DNA of 49,472 nucleotides from Planctomycetota bacterium (GTDB lineage: Bacteria; Planctomycetota; Phycisphaerae; FEN-1346), in contig JAUVZF010000023.1 in the NCBI GenBank assembly GCA_030602705.1, positions 1 to 49,472 on the forward strand, in the 5' to 3' direction. A model generated the notes under the pieces. It was not told where the DNA came from. It did not search any database and saw only the letters and a program-made list of their open reading frames with translations. Every line of letters starts with the position of its first letter. Position 1 is the first letter of the stretch. Of the stretch, positions 8,160 to 16,518 are shown one piece after another. Made by a program: the position numbers and the translations under genes.

Positions 8160-8345
8160 GGCAGTCAGGGCGTTCGGGGTGCCACTCGCCGCGGCGAGTG
8201 TGTCTGCACGGTTTCAGGCCGGCACACTGGCTGCACAAGCAGCCAGCCGGCCACCCTGGCAGGGCAAGCCTGCCGTGGCTCGACCGCGGCACGAGCCATA
8301 GCCGTGCCTGGGTGCCACCCGGCTGAACATCGCCTCGCGCCATAA
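8160..8345. repeat. REP-like hairpin cluster
   Basis: Non-coding stretch between the divergent def and argG promoters. It contains a perfect 8-bp hairpin (8227-8234 with 8239-8246, loop ACAA) and further short complementary words (GGCACGAGCC, GTGCCACCCGG). Similar words recur at 49200-49260. No gene is seen here. Confidence 0.6.
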
Positions 8346-8387
8346 TCCGTGGTCACACCCGCACCGCCGTCCAGGTCAACAATCTCG

Positions 8388-8416
8388 TTGACACCGCCGC
8401 CCGGCCACGATACAAG
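8388..8416 (+). promoter_or_regulatory. argG promoter
   Basis: TTGACA (8388-8393), 17 bp, TACAAG (8411-8416), about 50 bp before the argG ATG. No ARG-box-like operator was recognised around it. Confidence 0.6.
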
Positions 8417-8467
8417 ATGCCCCCTCGCAAGAGCGGATGCCCGCTGCACAATGGGAAGGATACACCT

Positions 8468-9709
8468 ATGGACGTCAAGGAAATCGAGGCCAAGGTCATG
8501 GCCACGCCGGTGCCGGAGGTCCAGCGCGTGGCGCTTGCCTACTCGGGCGGTCTGGATTCGAGCCTCTGCATCGAACTGCTGCGCCGAAGGTACAACGTCA
8601 AGGATGAGAACATCATCCCCATCACGTGCGACGTGGGCCAGGGCGCCGAAGAGATCGACATCGGCAACGCCAAGGCCGAGACGCTCGGCTTCAAGCCGAT
8701 CATGATCGACCTGAAGGAGGAGTTCACCGAGAACTGGCTCGCCAGGGCCATCCGCGCGAACTCCGATTACGAGGGCTACCCGGTCTCGACCTCCATGACC
8801 CGCCAACTCGTGGCCCGCGAGGTCGCCAAGCGCGGCACGGAACTCGGATGCGATGCCCTCATGGAAGGCTCCACCGGCAAGGGCAACGACCAGTACCGCA
8901 TGCACAACGTCTTCAAGATGTTCGCCCCGGACTGCACGATCCTCGTTCCGGTCCGCGACTTCGACCTGCTGCGGGCCGAGGAACGCGCCCTGTGCGAGGC
9001 GTGGGGCGTGCCGGTCGATGAGCAGATCGAGGGCGGCGACGACAAGACCATGTGGTGCCGCAGCATCGCCTCCGGCGCCGTCGGCCTCGACCAGCAACTG
9101 CCCGACGATATCTGGATGTGGCTCGTCCCGCCCGAAAAGGCACCCGATAAGGTCGAGGAGATAACCTTGACCTTCACCGAAGGCATCCCGACGGCCCTGA
9201 GCGGCCGGGACATGCCGCTGGGCGAACTGGTGCCGGAGTTAAACGTTCTCGCCGGCGCGAGCGGCGTCGGCCGCATCGACATGTTCGAAGACGGCATCAT
9301 GGACTTAAAGAGCCGCGAGATCTACGAGGCCCCCGCCGCACACGTCATCCTGCGGCTGCGCCGCGACCTGGAACAGTTCTGCCTGACGAAGGACGAACTC
9401 GAGTTCAAGGCCATCGTGGACCGCAAGTGGGCCTACCTGGTGTACCACGGCATGTGGTTCACGCCCCTGAAGCGCGAACTCGACGCGTTTTGCCTGGCGG
9501 CGTCGCGGTTCACGAGCGGCACCTACAAGGCCGCACTGTACAAGGGCAACATCGAGATCACCAAGCGCGAGAGCCCGTCGAGCCTCTTTTCGCCGGAGAT
9601 CCGCTCCATCAAATCGAGCGGGTTCTCGCAGCAGATGGCCAAGGACGCCGCCACGATCCGCGGCCTGCCGTTCCAGATCCTCGCGCGTCGCGGCGGCATC
9701 GACGACTGA
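8468..9709 (+). CDS. argG: argininosuccinate synthase
   Basis: ArgG joins citrulline and aspartate with ATP to make argininosuccinate, the penultimate step of arginine synthesis. The 413-residue protein has the N-type ATP pyrophosphatase loop AYSGGLDSS at 24-32 and family blocks EGSTGKGNDQYR, IEGGDDKTMWCRS and FTSGTYKAALYKGN. The ATG at 8468 is preceded by GGAAGG at good spacing; an upstream in-frame start is rejected. argH lies 1.3 kb downstream on the same strand, but two unrelated genes intervene. Confidence 0.96.
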   Translation: MDVKEIEAKVMATPVPEVQRVALAYSGGLDSSLCIELLRRRYNVKDENIIPITCDVGQGAEEIDIGNAKAETLGFKPIMIDLKEEFTENWLARAIRANSDYEGYPVSTSMTRQLVAREVAKRGTELGCDALMEGSTGKGNDQYRMHNVFKMFAPDCTILVPVRDFDLLRAEERALCEAWGVPVDEQIEGGDDKTMWCRSIASGAVGLDQQLPDDIWMWLVPPEKAPDKVEEITLTFTEGIPTALSGRDMPLGELVPELNVLAGASGVGRIDMFEDGIMDLKSREIYEAPAAHVILRLRRDLEQFCLTKDELEFKAIVDRKWAYLVYHGMWFTPLKRELDAFCLAASRFTSGTYKAALYKGNIEITKRESPSSLFSPEIRSIKSSGFSQQMAKDAATIRGLPFQILARRGGIDD

Positions 9710-9773
9710 GCCCTGCAGCCTGACCTAACCTGCACGTGGGGACACGGCAGAGGCGGGGCCATGCCGCTGTGTC

Positions 9774-9802
9774 TTGCCATGCGCGTGGATGTCGATTACA
9801 CT
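9774..9802 (+). promoter_or_regulatory. promoter of the phosphoribosyltransferase-SLOG cassette
   Basis: TTGCCA (9774-9779), 17 bp, TACACT (9797-9802), about 50 bp before the ATG at 9853. It suggests the cassette can be expressed independently of argG. Confidence 0.55.
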
Positions 9803-9852
9803 TTATTGTCGTCAGGAGGGTCATAGGCTTCGGCTTTGCCGAGGGGGAGGAT

Positions 9853-10443
9853 ATGGCGCACACCAGTCCTATGAAGATCGTAGGGCGATGGCGCGAGGGG
9901 TTCGTACTCGACTACCACGTCCTGAGCTGCACCTACATTGGGGACGACGAGTTCGGCCATCCGCGGTTCGACACTCAGCGATCCGAAGTGGGTGAGTTGT
10001 TGTACCTGCTCAAGTACCGGTCAGACACTTCCGTAGTCGATGAACTTGCTGAGACGGCGGCGGACTTCGTGCGCGGATGGAACAGCCGCGTGGAATTCAT
10101 TGTGCCCGTCCCGCCGACGAGAATGAACAGGGCCCATCAACCCGTCCTGCTGTTGGCAAGAGCCTTGGGCCAGCGCCTGAGTCTGCCGGTTGTCGAGCGT
10201 GCGGTCGCCAAGACGAAAGATACTCCCCAACTGAAGGACGTGTCTGACTATAACGAACGGTTGAGCCTGCTCGCGGGAGCCTTCACGCTAAGTCCAGAGG
10301 AAGTCCGCGGGCGGCGACTCCTTCTCTTCGATGACCTTTACAGATCGGGCGCCACCATGAATGCGGTGGCGTCGGCCCTGTACGACCAGGGCGGCGCGGC
10401 CGACGTTTACGCCCTCGCCATGACCCGTACGCGGAGAGGATGA
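9853..10443 (+). CDS. ComF-like phosphoribosyltransferase
   Basis: A 196-residue protein of the type I phosphoribosyltransferase fold. The PRPP-binding loop LLLFDDLYRSGAT is at 156-168, and VPVPPTRMNRAHQPVLLLARAL (about 84-105) resembles the substrate-side block of ComF proteins. The zinc-finger N terminus of classical ComF is absent. Start: ATG at 9853 behind GGGGGAGG. The gene overlaps the next one (SLOG family) at its stop codon, so the two are translationally coupled. Composition is somewhat less GC-biased than argG and argH. The physiological substrate is unknown; DNA-uptake or nucleotide-signal roles are both possible. Confidence 0.75.
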   Translation: MAHTSPMKIVGRWREGFVLDYHVLSCTYIGDDEFGHPRFDTQRSEVGELLYLLKYRSDTSVVDELAETAADFVRGWNSRVEFIVPVPPTRMNRAHQPVLLLARALGQRLSLPVVERAVAKTKDTPQLKDVSDYNERLSLLAGAFTLSPEEVRGRRLLLFDDLYRSGATMNAVASALYDQGGAADVYALAMTRTRRG

Positions 10444-10994
10444 TGACCACCGTCTTCATCGGCGGATCCAGGAACGTACGCGTCCTTGACGAGCAGGTCA
10501 AGCAGGACATCGACCGGATCGTGGCGCGGCGACTTCCTGTTGTGATTGGCGACGCCGACGGCGCCGATAAGGCGGTCCAGGCTTATCTGCATCGGCAGGA
10601 GTACCGGCGTGTAGAGGTTTTCTGTATAAACGGCAGATGCCGCAACAACATCGGCCAGTGGCCGCTTCGTGCCGTCACCTCGCGCCGACGCAGAAGAGAC
10701 CGCCGGTACTATGCCACCAAGGATCGCCTGATGGCTCAGGAAGCCGACGCAGGCTTCATGATATGGGATGGGCACAGCGTAGGCACACTGGCCAACGTGG
10801 CACGACTGGCTCGCCAGGGCAAGACGGTTGTGGTGTACCTCGTGGCGAGTCAACGGGTTGCCCGTCTCGTTCAGGACTCAGACTGGGAGCGATTCCTGCG
10901 CGAGTGTCCCGCCACGGTTCGCGAACGGGTTGAAGAGCAACTGCACGCGGAAGAGCACGAACCGGCAAGCCCATCCGAGGCAAGGCTCTTCTGA
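10443..10994 (+). CDS. SLOG / YspA-like nucleotide-binding protein
   Basis: A 183-residue Rossmann-like protein. It starts with TTVFIGGSRNV (GGSR at 7-10), then VVIGDADGADKAVQAYL (GDADGAD at 36-42) and later IWDGHSVGTLANV, the ordered motifs of the SLOG superfamily (DprA/LOG/YspA), which bind or process nucleotides and nucleotide-derived ligands. Two ATG codons (10440 and 10443) overlap the end of the phosphoribosyltransferase gene; the second has better spacing from GGAG. A basic insert (SRRRRRDRR, about residue 80) is notable. The pairing suggests a joint nucleotide-centred role; this is inference. Confidence 0.7.
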   Translation: MTTVFIGGSRNVRVLDEQVKQDIDRIVARRLPVVIGDADGADKAVQAYLHRQEYRRVEVFCINGRCRNNIGQWPLRAVTSRRRRRDRRYYATKDRLMAQEADAGFMIWDGHSVGTLANVARLARQGKTVVVYLVASQRVARLVQDSDWERFLRECPATVRERVEEQLHAEEHEPASPSEARLF

Positions 10995-11020
10995 AATGGC
11001 TCTGCACGCAGGGGAGCATC

Positions 11021-12367
11021 ATGGCTAAACTCTGGGACAAAGGCTACTCCATCGACCCGGAGATCGAACAGTTCACCGTCGGCCAGGACCACCTCTTGGA
11101 CCGCGCCCTGGTCCGCGCCGATTGTCTGGCCTCGGCCGCCCATGCGACGATGCTGACAAAGATCGGCATCCTGAAGGCGACCGAGCGCGGCCGGCTGCTG
11201 AAGGGCCTCAAAGCGGTCCTCAAGAGTTTCGAGGCCGGCAAATTCGCCATCAGCCCCGAGCAGGAGGACGTCCATACGGCCGTCGAAGAGTACCTCACCA
11301 GGAGACTCGGCGCCCTCGGAAAGAAACTCCACACCGGCCGCAGCCGCAACGACCAGGTCCTCCTGGACCTCCGCCTCTGGGGCAAGGAGCGGCTGCACGT
11401 TCTGGCGGAGCGGGTCATCGCGCTCGTGCGGTCGCTCGCGGCGTTCGCCAAAGAGCACGAGTTCGTGCCGATGCCCGGCCGCACGCACATGCAGATCGCC
11501 ATGCCGTCGAGCCTGGGCCTGTGGGCCGGGGCGTGGGCCGAATCGCTGCTCGACGACCTCACGCTCGTCAAGGCCGCCCACACGCTGACCGACCAGTCGC
11601 CGCTCGGCTCGGGCGCGGCCTACGGGTCGGCCCTGCCGCTCGACCGCAAGATGGTGGCCGACCTCCTGGGCTTCGCGAAGGTCCAGAACAACGTCCTGTA
11701 CTGCGCCAACTCGCGCGGCAAGGCGGAACTCGCGACGCTGGCGGCCTGCGGGCAGGTCATGGTGGACCTCTCGCGCCTGGCGACGGACCTCGTGGTCGGC
11801 TCGATGCCCGAGTTCGGCTACTTCCGCATCCCGAAGGAATTGTGCACCGGCTCAAGCATGATGCCGCAGAAACGCAACCCATGCGGCCTGGAACTCGTGC
11901 GCGCGAAGGCGGCCGCCGTCCTCAGCGCCGAGGGGCAGATCGCCGGCATCCTCCGGGCGCTGCCGTCGGGCTACAACCGCGACTTCCAGGAGACCAAGGG
12001 CCCCTTCATGCGGGGCGTCGAGGCCACGCTCGGGTCGCTCTCGGTCGTGTGCCTTACGTTCGAGAAACTCGAAGTGGTCCAAGAGAACCTGCGCAAAGGC
12101 TTCATCCCTGAGATCTACGCCACCGACCGCGCCCTGGAACTCGTGGGCGAAGGGGTACCGTTCCGCGACGCCTACCGCCACGTCGCTGCCCACCTGGAGG
12201 AACTCGTGGACCGCGACCCCGTCAAGAACCTCAAATCAAAGAAACTCCAGGGCGGCCCGGGCAACCTTGGCCTCGCCGGCCTCACGAAGCGCGCGGGCGC
12301 CGCCGAGAAGTGGCTCAAAGGTGTCCGCGACCCGTTCGAGACGGCCCTGAGAAAGTTGCTGGGCTAA
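11021..12367 (+). CDS. argH: argininosuccinate lyase
   Basis: ArgH splits argininosuccinate into arginine and fumarate. The 448-residue protein belongs to the fumarase/aspartase superfamily: TGRSRNDQ at 105-112, GRTHMQIAMPSS from 153, and the mobile catalytic loop GSSMMPQKRNP at 277-287. The latter two differ from the commonest forms (G-x-THLQ-x-AQP and GSSIMPQKKNP), so this is a divergent branch. A GGGGAG site precedes the ATG. It follows the SLOG gene by 26 bp, so it may be read from the cassette promoter as well as from argG. Confidence 0.92.
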   Translation: MAKLWDKGYSIDPEIEQFTVGQDHLLDRALVRADCLASAAHATMLTKIGILKATERGRLLKGLKAVLKSFEAGKFAISPEQEDVHTAVEEYLTRRLGALGKKLHTGRSRNDQVLLDLRLWGKERLHVLAERVIALVRSLAAFAKEHEFVPMPGRTHMQIAMPSSLGLWAGAWAESLLDDLTLVKAAHTLTDQSPLGSGAAYGSALPLDRKMVADLLGFAKVQNNVLYCANSRGKAELATLAACGQVMVDLSRLATDLVVGSMPEFGYFRIPKELCTGSSMMPQKRNPCGLELVRAKAAAVLSAEGQIAGILRALPSGYNRDFQETKGPFMRGVEATLGSLSVVCLTFEKLEVVQENLRKGFIPEIYATDRALELVGEGVPFRDAYRHVAAHLEELVDRDPVKNLKSKKLQGGPGNLGLAGLTKRAGAAEKWLKGVRDPFETALRKLLG

Positions 12368-12400
12368 CCGCGGCCGACCAGAGGGCTGCACAAGCCCAAC

Positions 12401-12570
12401 GCTGCCCGCTCCCTTACGGTCGCGGCTCCGTTTGATCCCCACGCTGCCCGCTCCCTTACGGTCGCGGCTCCGTTTGATCTCTGGGCTGCCCGCTCCCTTA
12501 CGGTCGCGGCTCCGTTTGACCCCTGGGCTAGCCGCCACCGACCAGAGGGCTGAGCCGCCACCGACCAGAG
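12401..12570. repeat. 42-bp tandem repeat, three copies
   Basis: Three near-identical 42-bp units begin at 12401, 12443 and 12485, each containing GCTGCCCGCTCCCTTACGGT and CGCGGCTCCGTTTGA. They are followed by two copies of a 23-bp unit with ACCGACCAGAGGGCTGAGCC. The array sits downstream of argH and upstream of the lyase gene. No gene is supported between 12368 and 12755. Confidence 0.85.
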
Positions 12571-12755
12571 GGCTGAGCCGCGCCTGCCCAGAGTTCCGAG
12601 CCGCGAGCGCAAGCGAGCGGGTTGCCACCGCCCCCCCACGCAAAACGGTGGAAACTCACCCTGGCCGACACGGTTCAACTGGAAGCGGATGGGGGCCGCC
12701 AGTGCCTCCCCGCATCGTCCCTATCACATCGAGCGGGAAACGGAGCGGGGCTCGG

Positions 12756-15700
12756 ATGAGACCTGCGGCAATGGTTCCGGCGCTGGCCGTCCTGGCGGCC
12801 CTCAGCGGCCCCGTCCTGGCGGCCGAATACAGCCAGACGATCGCGTTCCGCGAGCCGGTCGGCTACTCCTGGACCGACGAACTCGTCCACCACGACGTGC
12901 GGATTCCCGAGGCCAAGGTCGCGGCCAACACGTTCGCCCTGGCCGACTCGGCCGGCGAACCCGTGCCCGTCCAGGTCGATGTCCTCGAAGGCAAGCCCGA
13001 CGCCGTCCGCCGCGCGCGGCTGTGGCTGAAGATCACCCTGCCGAAAAACCGCCGGATAACCTACCGCCTGACCTACCGCGACGACGGGCGCAAGGCCGGG
13101 CAGCCCGGCGGCGGCCTGACCGTCCGACGGGAAGGCGACCGACTCATCCTTTCGACCGGCGCCGCCGAGGTGGCGATTCCGGCCCCGTCCAAGCCGTTTG
13201 CCCCACCTTTGGACCTTGCCAAAACGCCCGCGCCGGTTCTCGGCGCCCGGCCGCACGCAGCGAAGGCGTGGTACGGACAGTGGCGACTCCAGGGCGCCGG
13301 CCGCGTCAAGGAAATCCAGACGACGGTCGAAGCCGCCGGGCCACTGCGCGGCGAGGTGCGGCTGAAGTACGTCCTCGACGAGAAGGGGCGCAGTTACGAG
13401 GTCACGATCCGAGGTGTCCGCGGCGAACCGTGGATCGACATCGAGGAGAAGTACCGTCTCGGCGAGGGCGCACGGATGGCGTGCGTGCTGAAGGACCGCC
13501 TGAAACCGTCCGAGGCGCTCTGGCTGCCGTGGTTTGTCGGCACCGACGGCAACGCGCGGCCGGCGTACGAGGTTCGGCGCGACCCTCTGGCGGGGCGATT
13601 CCGCCAAGGCCGCCCGTTCGCGACGCTGCGGCCGAAGCGCACCCGTGTCCCGGACAGCGCCCAGGTGTGCCTGGCGGTCGGCTCGGGCGACGGGCGGCCG
13701 GCCGTCGGCGCCGCCATGGTCTGCGCCGGCGAATGGTCGCGGCCGTACGAGCAGTTCCCGGCCGTGCGGGCACTCGAGGACGGCCGCGCGATGGCAATCG
13801 AGTTTCCGCTGGCCGACGGACGCCGGCGATGGGCCCTCCTGACGGGGCCCGTGAAACGGTTCGACTCGAAAGGGGAACTCCAGGCCCTGATCCGCTCTCA
13901 CGCCGACATCCCGCTCGACCGCGTCCTCAACAAGTGGGTCCTTGAGTGGAAACGCGACCCCGCCAGGCCCGCCCCGCACATCCTCACGACGCACGAGCGT
14001 CTTCAGAAAATTCGCGACGACGTTGCGGGCGGCAAGGACACGCCGGCGGCGCGGCTCGTCATGGACGTGGTTCGCGGCAAGATTCCAGGTGACCGGCACC
14101 TGGCGGAGTTCCTGGCGGGTCGGCGTGAGCGGCTGCCCGGCGCAGGCCTCGACACAGGCGTGTACCTCGACCGCTCGTATCAGGACGCGTTTCTTGCGCC
14201 GGGTGCGCAGGCGCGTCGGCTGGCGGCGGCGATGGTGCGTGCGGACCTCTCGGCGGCCGGCGGCCCTGCGGGCGACGCACGGGCGGCGCTGCTCGGCCAC
14301 GTCTTTGCAGACAGAAACTACCGGCCCGGGTCCGGCGGGGGGTGGGACACCGGCGGCACGGGGCACGACCACGAGATGTACGGTCTCGGCATCTGCGCGG
14401 CGGCGATGATGCCCGACCATCCGGAGGCCCGGCGGTGGATGGACCGCGGCCTGCGGGACTTGCGGGAGGACTTGCGGCGGACCACGGCAACGGCGGACGG
14501 CGCCGGCCGCGCCTGCCCTGGCGGGCAGGCGGCGGCGCTCGTCCCTCTGCTGCGACTGGCGCGGGCGGCGCAGAACTCGGCACTGGCGGACCCGTTTGAG
14601 TGGCCCGAGTGGCGGGCGCAGATCGAGTTCCTGCGTCACCTGCACACGCCGCCCGACCCGCGATTGGGCCGGCGAAGCCTCGCCCCCCTCGGCGACACCT
14701 CGCCGTGGCAAGACGCCGTCGGGCGGCTGTTCGGCGTGGCGGCGGCGGGCATCCGAAAGACCGACCCGAAACTCGCGGCCACGTGGGCGGCACTGTACCG
14801 CCACTACTACGCCGGCGGCGGCAGCGGCGACCTGGCGACCGACGTGCTCCTGGCGGATCCGTACGCTCCCGCCGCACGCCTCGAGCGAGCCGACTGGGGC
14901 AGCCGCGCGTTCAAGGGCTTCGGCGCCGTCCTGAGAAGCCGTTTCGGCACGCCGCGCGAGACGTTTGTGGCCTTCAAGTGCGGCAGCGCGCGCGGCGGGT
15001 ACCACGGCGACGAGTTGAGTTTCCATTTCTTCGGCGCCGGGATGCCCATCGCCCTGGACTGGCAATCGGGCGACGCACCACGGCCGGACCAGGAACACAT
15101 GCATAACCGTGTGAACCTGGGAGACAACGAGAACATGGACGCCGTCGGCCAACTCCTGGCGATGAAAACGTCGGCGTCCGGCGACGTTGTGGTCGGCCAG
15201 GTGAGGACCAGCCGTCTGCGGCGGTTGCCGCGCTATCCGCACGAGACGCCTGAGGGTGCGGCTTTCCCGCGCCGCCGGCTCAACCACGCGGCGAGGTACC
15301 GTCGGCTGCTGATGCTCGTGAAGCACCCGGCCGGGTCGGCCCTGGAAGATTACCTGGTCATCCGCGACGAGGTTGCCTCGACCGAGCCGGCCACGTTCAA
15401 CCTGTGGGTCCTCGCCCGGTCGGTCCGCCAGGAGGGGCAGACGTTTTGTTTCGACGGGCAACTGGCGGCCGACGCGGTCCTCTACATGGCGAGGGTCGAG
15501 AACGAGAAGGTGCGCCTGGCACGGTGGGCGTGGCCGAAGCAGGACTCTTCGAGCGAGATCCCCAACGGTTTCCGCATCGGCGCCGACCGGTGGCGGAAAG
15601 GGGAACTCCAGCAGGGCATCCGCGCGACCCAGACGCCCGGCCGGCCGTTCCTGGCGGTGTTGTATCCTTACCGCAAGGGCGCCGAGGCGCCGGCGTTTCA

Positions 15701-15863
15701 GACGCTCGCCGACGGCAAGGGCGTGCGCATCACGCTCGGACGGACGAGCGAAGAGGTGTTCCTGGCGACCGACCCGCCTCGCGGCGTGGCGGGTCAGGCG
15801 GCCATCCGTCGCGGCGGCAAGACGACGGTCGTCCTCAGGAAAAAGGCCGTCGCATCGTTGTGA
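12756..15863 (+). CDS. secreted heparinase II/III-like polysaccharide lyase
   Basis: A 1035-residue exported protein. Residues 1-23 form a Sec signal peptide (MRPAAMVPALAVLAALSGPV, then LAA). A beta-rich N-terminal part (about 25-390) precedes an alpha/alpha-barrel region (about 400-700) and a C-terminal beta-sandwich. The block FVAFKCGSARGGYHGDELSF followed by FGAGMPIALDWQSG and MHNRVNLGD resembles the catalytic His/Tyr region and start of the beta-sandwich of heparinase II/III-type and alginate-lyase-like enzymes. Exact substrate cannot be told. The ATG at 12756 is chosen because the signal peptide follows; the frame is open about 320 bp further upstream through tandem repeats. Confidence 0.7.
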   Translation: MRPAAMVPALAVLAALSGPVLAAEYSQTIAFREPVGYSWTDELVHHDVRIPEAKVAANTFALADSAGEPVPVQVDVLEGKPDAVRRARLWLKITLPKNRRITYRLTYRDDGRKAGQPGGGLTVRREGDRLILSTGAAEVAIPAPSKPFAPPLDLAKTPAPVLGARPHAAKAWYGQWRLQGAGRVKEIQTTVEAAGPLRGEVRLKYVLDEKGRSYEVTIRGVRGEPWIDIEEKYRLGEGARMACVLKDRLKPSEALWLPWFVGTDGNARPAYEVRRDPLAGRFRQGRPFATLRPKRTRVPDSAQVCLAVGSGDGRPAVGAAMVCAGEWSRPYEQFPAVRALEDGRAMAIEFPLADGRRRWALLTGPVKRFDSKGELQALIRSHADIPLDRVLNKWVLEWKRDPARPAPHILTTHERLQKIRDDVAGGKDTPAARLVMDVVRGKIPGDRHLAEFLAGRRERLPGAGLDTGVYLDRSYQDAFLAPGAQARRLAAAMVRADLSAAGGPAGDARAALLGHVFADRNYRPGSGGGWDTGGTGHDHEMYGLGICAAAMMPDHPEARRWMDRGLRDLREDLRRTTATADGAGRACPGGQAAALVPLLRLARAAQNSALADPFEWPEWRAQIEFLRHLHTPPDPRLGRRSLAPLGDTSPWQDAVGRLFGVAAAGIRKTDPKLAATWAALYRHYYAGGGSGDLATDVLLADPYAPAARLERADWGSRAFKGFGAVLRSRFGTPRETFVAFKCGSARGGYHGDELSFHFFGAGMPIALDWQSGDAPRPDQEHMHNRVNLGDNENMDAVGQLLAMKTSASGDVVVGQVRTSRLRRLPRYPHETPEGAAFPRRRLNHAARYRRLLMLVKHPAGSALEDYLVIRDEVASTEPATFNLWVLARSVRQEGQTFCFDGQLAADAVLYMARVENEKVRLARWAWPKQDSSSEIPNGFRIGADRWRKGELQQGIRATQTPGRPFLAVLYPYRKGAEAPAFQTLADGKGVRITLGRTSEEVFLATDPPRGVAGQAAIRRGGKTTVVLRKKAVASL

Positions 15864-15885
15864 TTGTTTCGGCGCGGTCGGCGCC

Positions 15886-15914
15886 TTGACGGGTCGGGCG
15901 CGAGCGGCTACACT
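15886..15914 (+). promoter_or_regulatory. promoter candidate for tRNA-Asn
   Basis: TTGACG (15886-15891), 17 bp, TACACT (15909-15914). The predicted start is about 115 bp before the tRNA, and no reading frame is evident in between. Confidence 0.45.
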
Positions 15915-16037
15915 TCCTCTGGCGCTCGATTCGGTGTGTGAGGTTCACCTTAAGGCGCCTCGGCCGTGCGGCCGATACGTCAGAGGATTGCCGCGTGGGT
16001 CGCGCATGAAGCCGCGCGGCCGGCTGCGAGAACGTGA

Positions 16038-16113
16038 TCCCCGGTAGCTCAATTGGTAGAGCGGGCGGCTGTTAACCGCTAGGTTGTAGGTTCAAGTCCT
16101 ACCCGGGGAGCCA
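16038..16113 (+). tRNA. tRNA-Asn (GTT)
   Basis: A 76-nt cloverleaf. The 7-bp acceptor stem TCCCCGG pairs with CCGGGGA (16103-16109), the T-arm GTAGG-TTCAAGT-CCTAC is at 16086-16102, and the anticodon loop CTGTTAA carries GTT. Discriminator G is followed by an encoded CCA. Confidence 0.97.
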
Positions 16114-16122
16114 ACCTGAAAA

Positions 16123-16185
16123 CCGCGAACAATTCGCGGCTCGGACGTTAACGGAGAGCCCCGAGGAAGCACGCCTCGGGGCTTT
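16123..16185 (+). terminator. terminator after tRNA-Asn
   Basis: A 10-bp GC-rich stem, AGCCCCGAGG (16157-16166) with CCTCGGGGCT (16174-16183), carries a 7-nt loop and is followed by a short T-run. A smaller perfect hairpin, CCGCGAA/TTCGCGG, lies just before it at 16123-16139. Confidence 0.75.
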
Positions 16186-16518
16186 CGCCGTAAGTGCAAC
16201 CGGGCAAAGGCTTACGGCGCTTCCGCCGCTCGCCGCCCGCGCTCTCAGTTCGAAGCTGTCGGGTTCGGGATTCGGTCCCAACCTACCGGGTTGCGCTCGA
16301 ACCCCAAACGAAACGGCCTCAGACTCTCGCGCTCTCTGGTTAACATGCCGAGTTAGTTAACGGCAAAAAAGCGTTCGGGCACGCGAATGCAACGGTTCAT
16401 GAACGGCGGTTGCCTGGACCAAGGCCCTCGCGGATGACCGCGGGGCTGTCTTCTTGTCCCGCCGTTTCGCCTATTACCTCCAAGAAACGTGCTTGACAGC
16501 GCCCCCTGAAGATGTTAG

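Noticed and set aside
12401..12527. CRISPR array
   Set aside because: The units are contiguous tandem copies without variable spacers, and no cas gene is nearby.
12675..15461. 928-residue reading frame on the minus strand
   Set aside because: It is the antisense shadow of the signal-peptide-bearing lyase gene; GC-rich codon bias opens the opposite frame, and the translation has no recognisable motif.
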